From positions 158,070 to 222,069 of the forward strand of contig CACPPK010000001.1 of NCBI GenBank assembly GCA_902635845.1: DNA of 64,000 nt. The letters are read 5' to 3'. The stretch's first letter is position 1; each line of letters starts with the position of its first letter. A model generated the notes under the pieces. It saw nothing but the letters and a program-made list of their open reading frames with translations, was not told where the DNA came from and did no database searches. The position numbers and the translations under genes were made by a program. Below are positions 37,519 to 46,916 of the stretch, piece after piece. Source of the stretch: an uncultured Pelagibacteraceae bacterium. Its GTDB lineage: Bacteria; Pseudomonadota; Alphaproteobacteria; Pelagibacterales; Pelagibacteraceae.

Positions 37519-38666
37519 AAATCAGCTCTTATTGTAGATAGAGCTATGATAATTAGAAAAATCAAACATATTAAATTCATAGTTTTCCAGCTAGTTAAGC
37601 TAAGAAATACTCCAGCAGACAAACTGGCTAATGCTTGTATAGAATAAACAATTAAATCATTATACCCTTGAGCTCTAAATTTTTCCTCTTCTCTGTAACA
37701 CAAAACAAGTAAGCTCGTTCCTGATATAAATAAAAAATTCCACCCTAGCCCCAGGAAAATAAGTGCAACCATATAGTTAATATAATTCTGTTCAAATAAA
37801 CTTGTAATAATTGTGACTAAAAACAATAAAACTCCCACATGCATTATTTTACTATGACCAAATCTTTTAATTAAATTTCCTGTAACTAGTGAAGGTAAAA
37901 ACATAGCTGCAATATGAAGCTGAATAACAAATCCAGTCTTGCTTAAACTTATTTTCTCCATCAGATGCATACTTATAGGAGTTGCTGTCATTAAAAAAGT
38001 CATTACAGCATAGGCAAAAGCTGAAGCTACGAGCGCCTGTAGAAATCTAGGTTGAGAGATAAGCTCAAAAAAACTTCTTCCAGTTTTATATTGATTACTA
38101 GATATCGTTTTTGGTTCCTGATAAAAAATTAAAAATATTGTTGATGAGATAGATAAAATGGCGAGTGCAATATAAGAACCAGCATACATATGATTTGAGA
38201 TAAGTCCTTTAGAAATGTTTGCAATGTTTGGACCAATAAACGCCGAACCTATTCCTGCTAACAAAATGATAGAAATTGCTTTTGGTGCATAATCCTTATC
38301 CACAACCTCCACTGCTGCAAAACGATATTGATGGCTAAAAGCTATTCCTCCACCAATTAAAAAGCATCCTAAATTATACAAGACAAAACTTTCTATAATT
38401 ATAGAGTATGCAGTTAAAAGAGATGCAAAACATGTACCTATTGATGCACAAATAAAACCTAATTTTCGTCCAATTATACTCATTAGCTTTGCAGCAAAAA
38501 AAGCGAATAACGCAATTCCAACAACTGACAAAGCCATTGGAAGAGTAGCTAAAGATTTTATTGGACTAAATTTTGAACCAATTATGCCGCTTAAAAAAAC
38601 AGTGACCGGTGCAGCTGTAAACGCGAAAATCTGGCTTAATATAAGTAACGAAAGATTTTTATTCAT
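37497..38666 (-). CDS. MFS transporter
   Basis: 12-TM-like hydrophobic profile; stop codon lies within the bidirectional terminator. Confidence 0.75.
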   Translation of the reverse strand: MNKNLSLLILSQIFAFTAAPVTVFLSGIIGSKFSPIKSLATLPMALSVVGIALFAFFAAKLMSIIGRKLGFICASIGTCFASLLTAYSIIIESFVLYNLGCFLIGGGIAFSHQYRFAAVEVVDKDYAPKAISIILLAGIGSAFIGPNIANISKGLISNHMYAGSYIALAILSISSTIFLIFYQEPKTISSNQYKTGRSFFELISQPRFLQALVASAFAYAVMTFLMTATPISMHLMEKISLSKTGFVIQLHIAAMFLPSLVTGNLIKRFGHSKIMHVGVLLFLVTIITSLFEQNYINYMVALIFLGLGWNFLFISGTSLLVLCYREEEKFRAQGYNDLIVYSIQALASLSAGVFLSLTSWKTMNLICLIFLIIIALSTIRADLKKNPSN

Positions 38667-38737
38667 TAAAAGAATAAATACTTATCAGCCATATACAAAG
38701 CCCAAGCAACAGCAGCACCTAATATAATATATTTCAT
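38666..38737 (-). CDS. Candidate 23-aa single-TM small protein MKYIILGAAVAWALYMADKYLFF
   Basis: Short ORF between livM (stop 38743) and the MFS gene; its TAA overlaps the MFS ATG (TAATG). Not in the supplied ORF track. Confidence 0.45.
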   Translation of the reverse strand: MKYIILGAAVAWALYMADKYLFF

Positions 38738-38742
38738 TATGT

Positions 38743-40113
38743 TTACTTTATTTCTATTTTTTCAGGAAGTATACCTTTAGGTCGATACCTCATGATAAAC
38801 AACAACCCTAATCCCATCAGTAAAAATCTGAAATAAGGAACGCTTTCAATTAAATGAGCTTTAAGTGCATTTGTTTCAGGAATTCCCGCAGTGAAAAAGT
38901 TTATTAAAAATAATGATATTGGTGCAGCTTCAATCCATAAGAACCAAACAACAAATCCTCCTAAAATTGCCCCAAAATTATTTCCACTTCCTCCAACAAT
39001 TACCATCACCCAAATCAAAAAAGTATATCTCATAGGTCTATAACTTCCTGGTGTAAATAAACCATCTTGTGTAACAAGCATTGCACCCGCAATTCCAACA
39101 ATTGCTGAGCCTAAAATAAAAATTAGTAAATGTTGTTTAACAACATTTTTACCCATTGCATTTGCAGCTTCCTCATTGTCTCTAATTGCCCTCATCATTC
39201 TTCCCCATGGAGAATAAAGAGCCTTTTGAGTTAAAATTAAAAGAATGATTACTACTACTAAAAATAATCCTGAATAACACAGTTTTACAAATACTGAAGA
39301 GCCTTCAATAACAAGTTGATTTAAAGCAGCTTGTCTATCAGCTAAATTCTCAATTACACTTAATTTTCCTGAATTAAACTTTTCAACTAATTTAATAAAC
39401 CAATCAGTTGTTTGAAGATCTACTTCATAAGGTGCAGGTCTTTTTAATCCAATAACATTTTTGACCCCTCTTGTGAGCCAATCCTCGTGTTTAATAATTG
39501 CAATAACAATTTCGGAAATAAGAAGAGTAGCAATAGCTAAATAATCTGCTCTAAGACCAAGTGCAACTTTTCCAACTATAAATGCTAAACCCCCTGCAAA
39601 AAGAGCTCCAACTATCCAAGAAAATATAATTGGTAATCCAAATCCTCCTAGGAAACCAGTTTTAGCAGGATCAACTGCTTCAATAGCTTCTATGCCTGGC
39701 TCTGCAGAAAATCTAATAAGTAAAATACCTGAAATTATTATTGCAGCTATGCTGTATGTTCTTATTTTTGATTTTTCAAATCTTTTTAAAATAAACCTTA
39801 TAACTAATACCATTACTACTATGAGCCATAATGACATTAGAATGTCGAAACCTCCTGCCCTCCAGGCCTCTTGGACAGGATCTACAGATATTAATACTGC
39901 AGCTAAACCACCTAAAGCTGTATATCCCATAATTCCAAAATTAATTAAACCAGCATACCCCCATTGAATATTCGCACCCATTGTCATGACCGCAGAAATC
40001 AAACAAAGATTAAATATTGATAACGCTATGTTCCAAGATTGAAATATCCCAACCATTAGAATAAGCACCATCATGATGCTGTAAGCTGCAATTACATTTA
40101 GGTTTTTTCTCAC
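38743..40113 (-). CDS. livM: Branched-chain amino acid-type ABC permease (LivM family)
   Basis: LRADYLAIATLLISEI and GRMMRAIRDNEEAANAMG LivM motifs. Confidence 0.85.
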   Translation of the reverse strand: MRKNLNVIAAYSIMMVLILMVGIFQSWNIALSIFNLCLISAVMTMGANIQWGYAGLINFGIMGYTALGGLAAVLISVDPVQEAWRAGGFDILMSLWLIVVMVLVIRFILKRFEKSKIRTYSIAAIIISGILLIRFSAEPGIEAIEAVDPAKTGFLGGFGLPIIFSWIVGALFAGGLAFIVGKVALGLRADYLAIATLLISEIVIAIIKHEDWLTRGVKNVIGLKRPAPYEVDLQTTDWFIKLVEKFNSGKLSVIENLADRQAALNQLVIEGSSVFVKLCYSGLFLVVVIILLILTQKALYSPWGRMMRAIRDNEEAANAMGKNVVKQHLLIFILGSAIVGIAGAMLVTQDGLFTPGSYRPMRYTFLIWVMVIVGGSGNNFGAILGGFVVWFLWIEAAPISLFLINFFTAGIPETNALKAHLIESVPYFRFLLMGLGLLFIMRYRPKGILPEKIEIK

Positions 40114-41120
40114 AATACTTTCCCCTTAAATATTCCCGATGGTCTATAAATTAAAACAATTACAAGAATAGAGAACGATACAGCAAACTTGTAATCTGTT
40201 GACAGTAGCTGAACCAAACTATTTGGTTCCATACTTTCTGGTAAAACATACATAAAGAATTTTTTATATGCATAAGTGAGGAGTATTTCAGAAAAAGCAA
40301 TTACATATCCACCTAAAAAGGCTCCAAATGGATTTCCAATTCCTCCAACAATTGCAGCAGCAAAAATAGGAAGCATATTATTAAAATAAGTAAATGGTTT
40401 AAAACTTTTATCTAAACCATACAAAGCTCCACCAATTGTAGCTAAAATACCAGCAATAACCCAAGTAACTAAAACTATTTTTTTTGGATCAATACCTGAT
40501 AGCAAAGCAAGATCTTCATTATCAGAATAAGCTTTCATACTTTTTCCAGTTTTGGTTCTATTTAAAAACCAAAATAATAAAGAGACTAAAACTATTGTTA
40601 CAAAAATAGTAATCACTTGTGTGGATTTCAGTGCAAGACCTTCGTTTAAACCTGTCATCTCTTTAAATTCACGAGCTTTAATAATGAATTTTTCACCATC
40701 AAAAAATCTTCTATCACCAGGTCCAATTATAATTCTGACCACTGCTTGTGTTACAAACATTACACCAATACTTACCATTGCAAATTGAACTGGAGGACTT
40801 TTTTGATTTCTGTAATACTTAAAGACAAACTTATCTATTAAAAGCATGTAAAATATCATGAAAATTATTCCAAAAGGAATAGCCAATAAAGCAGTAGGCA
40901 AAACACCTAAAGAAACACCTAAAGATTGAAAATACCATGTAAATAAAATCGTTGCCATGGTCCCAAAAGACATCATGTCACCAGTTGCGAAGTTTGCAAA
41001 TCGTAAAATTCCATAAATAAGTGTTACAAATATTGCACCCAGTGCTAACTGAGAACCATAAGTTAATGCAGGAATGAAAATATAATTTAATAAAAGAATT
41101 ATTGCATTTACAAAATCCAT
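40110..41120 (-). CDS. livH: Branched-chain amino acid-type ABC permease (LivH family)
   Basis: GILRFANFATGDMMSFGT, AFLGGYVIAFSE; adjacent to livM. Confidence 0.85.
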   Translation of the reverse strand: MDFVNAIILLLNYIFIPALTYGSQLALGAIFVTLIYGILRFANFATGDMMSFGTMATILFTWYFQSLGVSLGVLPTALLAIPFGIIFMIFYMLLIDKFVFKYYRNQKSPPVQFAMVSIGVMFVTQAVVRIIIGPGDRRFFDGEKFIIKAREFKEMTGLNEGLALKSTQVITIFVTIVLVSLLFWFLNRTKTGKSMKAYSDNEDLALLSGIDPKKIVLVTWVIAGILATIGGALYGLDKSFKPFTYFNNMLPIFAAAIVGGIGNPFGAFLGGYVIAFSEILLTYAYKKFFMYVLPESMEPNSLVQLLSTDYKFAVSFSILVIVLIYRPSGIFKGKVL

Positions 41121-41121
41121 A

Positions 41122-41829
41122 TTACCCTCCCAAAAAAGAGCTTCTTACTCTTGGATCGTCTAATAATTCTTTTCCAGTCCCTGAATAACGATTTTCTCCA
41201 GTGATCAATACATAGCCTCTATCTGAAATGCTTAATGCTTGTTTTGCATTTTGTTCTACCATTAAGATAGCAACATTTGTTCTTTTAACTTTTACAATAT
41301 GATCAAATAATTCGTCCATAACAATTGGCGATACACCTGCAGTTGGCTCGTCTAACATTAAAACTGTGGGTTTAATCATTAAAGCTCTACCTAGAGCCAC
41401 TTGTTGTCTTTGACCTCCAGAAAGTTCACCAACCATCTGATTTCTTTTCTCTCTTAAAATTGGGAACAATTCATAAATTTCCTCAATTATATTTTTTATT
41501 TCATCCTCAACAAGAAATGCTCCCATTTCTAAATTTTCTTCAACAGTCATACCTGCAAAAACATTTTTAGTCTGAGGGACAAAAGAAATACCTTGCTTAA
41601 CTCGATCTTGGGGAGATAATTTTGAAATATCCTTACCATCAATCTTTACTGATCCAGATTTTAAATTGAGCAAGCCCAACATTGCTTTCATGGCAGTTGA
41701 TTTACCAGCACCATTAGGCCCCAGAATAGAAACTATTTCACCTTTATTAACATTTACAGAACAAGAACTAATGATATCTGGACCATTACCATAACCACCT
41801 GTCATTTCTATTCCTTCAAAATATGCCAT
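41122..41829 (-). CDS. livF: Liv-type ABC ATP-binding protein (LivF)
   Basis: GPNGAGKST, LSGGQRQQVALGRAL, MLDEPTAGVSP. Confidence 0.9.
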   Translation of the reverse strand: MAYFEGIEMTGGYGNGPDIISSCSVNVNKGEIVSILGPNGAGKSTAMKAMLGLLNLKSGSVKIDGKDISKLSPQDRVKQGISFVPQTKNVFAGMTVEENLEMGAFLVEDEIKNIIEEIYELFPILREKRNQMVGELSGGQRQQVALGRALMIKPTVLMLDEPTAGVSPIVMDELFDHIVKVKRTNVAILMVEQNAKQALSISDRGYVLITGENRYSGTGKELLDDPRVRSSFLGG

Positions 41830-42617
41830 TAATTTGTATCCTTTAATTTTGATCCTCTTCCAAGATAGCTTTCGATAACTTTCTCATCTTTTTTTGCTTC
41901 CTCAACACTTCCCTCAAATAAAACTGATCCTTCAGCCATTACAATCACTGGATCACACAATCTTCCAATAAAATCCATATCATGTTCAATCATACAAAAG
42001 GTATAACCTTTTTCTTTATTTAACTTTTCTATTGCAGTTCCAAGATCTTTTAACAAAGTTCTATTAACTCCAGCCCCTACTTCATCTAATAATACCAATT
42101 TTGCATCAACCATCATCGTTCTTCCAAGTTCTAATAATTTTTTTTGCCCACCTGAAAGATTTCCGGCAAGCTCATTAGATAGATGTCCTAGATTTAAAAA
42201 TTCAACAACTTCTTTTGCTTTTTCTTTAACTATAGCTTCTTCTCGTGCAACTAAACCTGGTTTAAATAATGCAGTCATTATTTTTTCACCAGATTGATTT
42301 CCAGGAACCATCATTAAATTTTCTAAAACAGATAAATTTGAAAACTCGTGTGCAATTTGAAATGTTCTTAACAATCCTTTAGAAAATAACTCATATGATG
42401 GAACATCTGTAATGTTTTCATCATCGAAAACAACATTACCACCAGAGGATTTTAAGTTTCCAGCAATTAAATTAAATAAAGTTGTTTTTCCAGATCCATT
42501 TGGTCCAATAATACCAGTGATTGTTCCTCTTTTAACTTTTATTGAACAATCCGAAACTGCAGCTAATCCTCCAAAATATTTACTTAAATTATTAATCTCT
42601 AAAATATTTTCGGACAT
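41829..42617 (-). CDS. livG: Liv-type ABC ATP-binding protein (LivG)
   Basis: GPNGSGKTT, LSGGQKKLLELGRTM, FCMIEHDMDFI. Confidence 0.9.
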   Translation of the reverse strand: MSENILEINNLSKYFGGLAAVSDCSIKVKRGTITGIIGPNGSGKTTLFNLIAGNLKSSGGNVVFDDENITDVPSYELFSKGLLRTFQIAHEFSNLSVLENLMMVPGNQSGEKIMTALFKPGLVAREEAIVKEKAKEVVEFLNLGHLSNELAGNLSGGQKKLLELGRTMMVDAKLVLLDEVGAGVNRTLLKDLGTAIEKLNKEKGYTFCMIEHDMDFIGRLCDPVIVMAEGSVLFEGSVEEAKKDEKVIESYLGRGSKLKDTN

Positions 42618-42622
42618 TTGAT

Positions 42623-43390
42623 TTATTTATTTAGTCTTTTGTGAATACTATTTAAAGTTTTTTCTAAAGACTTATAAAAACCTGCTTTAGTTAATTCTTT
42701 CACACCTTGTTCATTTAATCCTTTTGGTGTTTGAGATTCTTTCACTAAATTTTTCAAATTTTCTTTTGAATTTACGACTGCATCTTCAGATAAAGCTAAA
42801 AATAAAGAAGTAATATATTTTTGAGCATTATTTCTTTTTACCCCTCTTTTTACCAACCAATCAGTCATAACTCTTAATACCTCATAAAATGGTGCCATCA
42901 TTCCAGATGTTGACCAAAAATTTATAGACGATTTTTCATTCTTAATTTCTACAGTTGTGCCCAAGTTATTGAAAAACGCTTTAACTTTTGAATTAGGAGG
43001 GCAAATAGGTACAGGGCCTTTTTTTAATGAAATTGGAGGAAGAGGTATTGCTCTTACAATTTTTGCTTTTACTTTAATTGCTTTTTTTAATTGAGATAAA
43101 GTAATTGTCGAAATAAAACTAACAATTGTTTGGGTTGATTTAAATTTTAAATCTTTAATAATTTTTTCACCGACAGTAGGTGTAACAGATAAAAATACCC
43201 AATTAGATTGATCTACAATTTGTTGATTATCCTTGGCAATAACTATTTTTTTAAACTTTCTTTTTAACCCAAGAGCTATTTGTTTATTTCTTGGAGAAAT
43301 AATGATTTTTTTATATGAAATTTTTGATTTACATATTCCAGTAATCACTGAAGATGCAATTTTTCCAGTACCAATAAAACCTAAATTCAT
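42623..43390 (-). CDS. Pyrroline-5-carboxylate reductase-like protein
   Basis: MNLGFIGTGKIASSVITGI; FLSVTP; VRAIPLPPISLKKGP resembles ProC. Confidence 0.7.
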   Translation of the reverse strand: MNLGFIGTGKIASSVITGICKSKISYKKIIISPRNKQIALGLKRKFKKIVIAKDNQQIVDQSNWVFLSVTPTVGEKIIKDLKFKSTQTIVSFISTITLSQLKKAIKVKAKIVRAIPLPPISLKKGPVPICPPNSKVKAFFNNLGTTVEIKNEKSSINFWSTSGMMAPFYEVLRVMTDWLVKRGVKRNNAQKYITSLFLALSEDAVVNSKENLKNLVKESQTPKGLNEQGVKELTKAGFYKSLEKTLNSIHKRLNK

Positions 43391-43422
43391 AATTTTGGAT
43401 ACTTTATATTGATTATATTGAA

Positions 43423-44334
43423 TTAATTAACAAAAAAAGAACCTCTAATTCTTAGTAATTCTCTGCTTAATTCCTTGTTTTCTTTGAAGGGTTTTCTTCC
43501 ATGAAGCCAGAAATAATTATTTGCAATCACAGAGAATCCAACAGGTAATTTCGTAATTATTTTATTTTTACTTTCCTCTAATCCATCAGATAATCTTTGT
43601 AAAAAATTTCCTTGATCCATATTTTGAGGTTCTGGAAATTGATCTATATAAGATATCGTTGGTCTTCCCTCTTTATCAGTCGAAAAGACTGGGTGCTCTA
43701 CCTTGTAATTAATATTTTTACTTTTTGGCGACCCCCAGACAAAATTTTGTCTCCCTACTGGATCATTGTATAAATCATCACAATGTTCCCAGTCATCAAG
43801 ATGAAGCATGGCTGTTTCACCACCTTCTACATTTTGCTCATCAATTTTTGTCATAATTAACCAATCGGTTACATCTTTTACGTATGTCCCGTCTGTATGA
43901 AGATCCATATTTCTATAAGCCTTCCTTAAATAAGAGTCGCTAGTATCTTCATGTTTAACATGAAAACGAGCATAGTATTTTCCTGCCATAGCGTCATGAT
44001 TGGGTACACCAATTAGATGAGCTATTGCAGTTGATAACTTAACTAAAAATGTATCATTAATTTTTGCAGTTATATTTTTTGGTCCAAAAATAAAGCAACC
44101 TGTAGATCTATCTCTAATAATTGAGTTCATCAATTCACTTAATTTATTATCTGTTAAATCATCTAAACTTTTAGCTAAAGTAAATCTTGTAAATGGTTTT
44201 AGTTCTAAAGCTGTTAGATCGAATTTATTAAAAGGAAAAATTAATTTGTCTATAATATCATTTTCTAAACTTATCTTTATAATCCTATTCGATTGATCAT
44301 GTTTTTGAACATCTATGCCTGTAATTTTTTGCAT
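43423..44334 (-). CDS. glaH: Glutarate 2-hydroxylase (CsiD/GlaH family)
   Basis: TAIAHLIGVPNHDAMAGKYYARF, SYLRKAYRNMDLHTDGTYV (HxD), DEQNVEGGETAMLHLDDWEH, YIDQFPEPQ, NNYFWLHGR resemble E. coli CsiD closely. Confidence 0.85.
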   Translation of the reverse strand: MQKITGIDVQKHDQSNRIIKISLENDIIDKLIFPFNKFDLTALELKPFTRFTLAKSLDDLTDNKLSELMNSIIRDRSTGCFIFGPKNITAKINDTFLVKLSTAIAHLIGVPNHDAMAGKYYARFHVKHEDTSDSYLRKAYRNMDLHTDGTYVKDVTDWLIMTKIDEQNVEGGETAMLHLDDWEHCDDLYNDPVGRQNFVWGSPKSKNINYKVEHPVFSTDKEGRPTISYIDQFPEPQNMDQGNFLQRLSDGLEESKNKIITKLPVGFSVIANNYFWLHGRKPFKENKELSRELLRIRGSFFVN

Positions 44335-44373
44335 TCTAAATTTTATTTTACCTTATTTTATAAATCAATCTAA

Positions 44374-44697
44374 TCAGATATAATTATTGAGCACTGCCAT
44401 ACAAATAGCAGAGAAAATTGTAGGATAAACAAAGTTCTTCTTTGAAATGAAAAAAATAACTAAAGAAAACAGCACAACAAGAAATCTACTTGAATAACTA
44501 GCATCTACCAAAACACCAGCAGGAAAAATTATAGTTCTAGCTATTAGTGCTGCCAAGGTTGCATAGGCTAAACAATTAAACCACTTAAAAAGTTTAGAGG
44601 TTTCTCTTATACCTTCAGATGTTAAAGCTCCTAAAAACCTAGATAAAAATGTCGCTAAAGAGGTAACTAAAATTGCGGAGACAATACTAGCTGACAT
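44374..44697 (-). CDS. azlD: AzlD-family branched-chain amino acid exporter subunit
   Basis: Small 4-TM protein overlapping an AzlC-like gene. Confidence 0.75.
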   Translation of the reverse strand: MSASIVSAILVTSLATFLSRFLGALTSEGIRETSKLFKWFNCLAYATLAALIARTIIFPAGVLVDASYSSRFLVVLFSLVIFFISKKNFVYPTIFSAICMAVLNNYI

Positions 44698-45391
44698 TAT
44701 ACTCTCCTGCTAAATAAGCTATGGTTCCGCCAATTATACCTGCCAACAAAATTGACCACTCTGGTGAGAGTAAATAAATAATTGGTCCCAATATAGTTCC
44801 AAACAAAACTGATAGAGTTACTGGTATAGTTTTAGATGCCCCAATCATCATACATAGAAAATAAACTGGATTAAGAATTGCTAAACCCAACATCATATCT
44901 TTATTCAAATATTCTGAAAAAGAGAAACCTATAAATGTTCCAATTACTGATACACTTACTGTTGCGCTTCCAATACCAATCCAATAATCAATTCTATTTT
45001 TTTTTGGAATGTTTTTATAATTGCTTTTCATGATTAGCCATGCAGATATAGCAATGAAATGACAAGAAAAGTAATACTTCCACTTAGGTTGACTTTTGTG
45101 CATCATTAACGGAAATAAAGATACAGCCATAGGATAAAGTCTTGCATTAACAATCCATACCGCCAAAAAAATATTTAACAAAGATGCTCCAATCAACATT
45201 GACTCTGCCATTACCAATGAACCTGGTAAAGCATAGGTTAAAACAGTTGAAAAAATACTTTCCTGAATATTAAAACCTAAATTTTTAAATAGAGCTCCAA
45301 TTGCTATAAAGCAACAAGTAAGAGCTATAGCTGGACTATCATGAGTAAATATAGATCTATATCCTTTAAAGAAAAAATTTTTATTAATCAT
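44687..45391 (-). CDS. azlC: AzlC-family branched-chain amino acid exporter subunit
   Basis: ALPGSLVMAESMLIGASLLNIFLAVWIVNARLYPMAVSLFP is typical of AzlC. Confidence 0.8.
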   Translation of the reverse strand: MINKNFFFKGYRSIFTHDSPAIALTCCFIAIGALFKNLGFNIQESIFSTVLTYALPGSLVMAESMLIGASLLNIFLAVWIVNARLYPMAVSLFPLMMHKSQPKWKYYFSCHFIAISAWLIMKSNYKNIPKKNRIDYWIGIGSATVSVSVIGTFIGFSFSEYLNKDMMLGLAILNPVYFLCMMIGASKTIPVTLSVLFGTILGPIIYLLSPEWSILLAGIIGGTIAYLAGEYNVS

Positions 45392-46176
45392 TATCCACCT
45401 AGAAACAGTCTACCAACATCAGGATTTTGGAGTAAATCGTCTCCTTTACCTGCAATTGCAGTTTGCCCTGATACTAAAACGTATCCTATATCCGCAAACT
45501 CCAATCCTTTTTTGGCATTTTGTTCAACTAGAATGATTGTTTTTTTTTCATTTTTCTGAAGGTCTCTTAATATTTCAAAAACCATTTCGATATATCTGGG
45601 TTCAAGTCCAATTGACGGTTCATCTACTAAAAGTACTGAAGGTTTCATAACTAATGCTCTAGATATTTCTAGTAATCTTCTCTCCCCACCAGATAAAACT
45701 TTTGCAGGTTGGTTTCTTCTATTTCTTAACCTTTCATACTTTTCAAAAATTCTTTCAGCCTCTTCATATGACTCGTCTGTTTTCTCTTTTATATATCCTC
45801 CCATTAATAAGTTTTCTTCTACTGTCATATCTGGAAATACAGAGTTATCCTGTAATATATAAGCTATACCAACTGACTTTAACTTTTCTGCTGGGGTAAG
45901 ATTTGTAATTTCTTTTCCTTCAAGTTCAATTTGACCAGAAAAAATATTTGTAAAACCATATATTGAATGAAGAATTGTAGATTTACCTGCACCATTAGGT
46001 CCAATTAAACATAAAGACTGAGCTTTATTTACGAATAAATCAAAGTTGTGTAAAATTTCCATTTTTCCATAACCTGCGTTTAAATTTTTAATAGTTAAAT
46101 GAACTTCTTTTGGAGATAATTTTTTTAAATCATCTGGTGTCGGAGCTTTTCCTAATACTTCATATTGGTTAGACAT
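45391..46176 (-). CDS. livF: Liv-type ABC ATP-binding protein (LivF)
   Basis: GPNGAGKST, LSGGERRLLEISRAL, LLVDEPSIGLEP. Confidence 0.9.
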   Translation of the reverse strand: MSNQYEVLGKAPTPDDLKKLSPKEVHLTIKNLNAGYGKMEILHNFDLFVNKAQSLCLIGPNGAGKSTILHSIYGFTNIFSGQIELEGKEITNLTPAEKLKSVGIAYILQDNSVFPDMTVEENLLMGGYIKEKTDESYEEAERIFEKYERLRNRRNQPAKVLSGGERRLLEISRALVMKPSVLLVDEPSIGLEPRYIEMVFEILRDLQKNEKKTIILVEQNAKKGLEFADIGYVLVSGQTAIAGKGDDLLQNPDVGRLFLGG

Positions 46177-46916
46177 TATTGAGCTCCTAAATACGCGTCA
46201 ATGACACGTTTATCATTTTTAATTTCATCTGGTGATCCATTGGCTAACATTTTACCATGAGCTAAACAAAAAATATTTTCTGCTAATTGCATAATGACTC
46301 TCATGTTGTGCTCTATAACCAAAAGAGTTATTCCAAAATCTTGGTTAACTTTAATTAATCTATCAATAATACCATTTATTAGTGTTGGATTAATCCCAGC
46401 TGTAGGCTCGTCAAGTAATAGCATCTCTGGTTCATTCATTAATGCCATAGCAAGCTCCAGTAATTTTTGTTGACCAAAAGATAAATCTCCAGCTCTTAGC
46501 TTTCTTTTTTGATATAATCCCACAAAATTTAATAAATTTTCAGCTTTATCTGTTAATTCTTTTGGAATCTTTGAAAATATTTTCATTAAATCTGCGTCAC
46601 TACCTTTGTGACTAATAAGCATATTTTCTATACAATTAAGCTTTCCATAAATTCTTGTTTGCTGAAAAGTTCTCAATAATCCTAACTTAGCAATTACAGG
46701 GACTGGTAACTCAGAAACTTCTTTTCCATTAAATTTAATAGATCCATTATCGATTGGGTAAGTTCCTACAATCGAGTTAAATAATGTAGTTTTTCCTGAA
46801 CCATTTGGCCCAATCAATCCAACTATCTTCCCTTTTTCAACATTCATTGAAATATCAACGTTAGCTTTAACACCACCAAAAGATTTACTTACATTGCTAA
46901 CTTCTAAAATACTCAT
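46176..46916 (-). CDS. livG: Liv-type ABC ATP-binding protein (LivG)
   Basis: GPNGSGKTT, LSFGQQKLLELAMAL, LLLDEPTAGINP. Confidence 0.9.
   Translation of the reverse strand: MSILEVSNVSKSFGGVKANVDISMNVEKGKIVGLIGPNGSGKTTLFNSIVGTYPIDNGSIKFNGKEVSELPVPVIAKLGLLRTFQQTRIYGKLNCIENMLISHKGSDADLMKIFSKIPKELTDKAENLLNFVGLYQKRKLRAGDLSFGQQKLLELAMALMNEPEMLLLDEPTAGINPTLINGIIDRLIKVNQDFGITLLVIEHNMRVIMQLAENIFCLAHGKMLANGSPDEIKNDKRVIDAYLGAQ

Noticed and set aside
39692-39967. 91-aa plus-strand ORF antisense to livM
   Set aside because: Fully inside a conserved permease gene on the other strand; no SD or recognisable domain.
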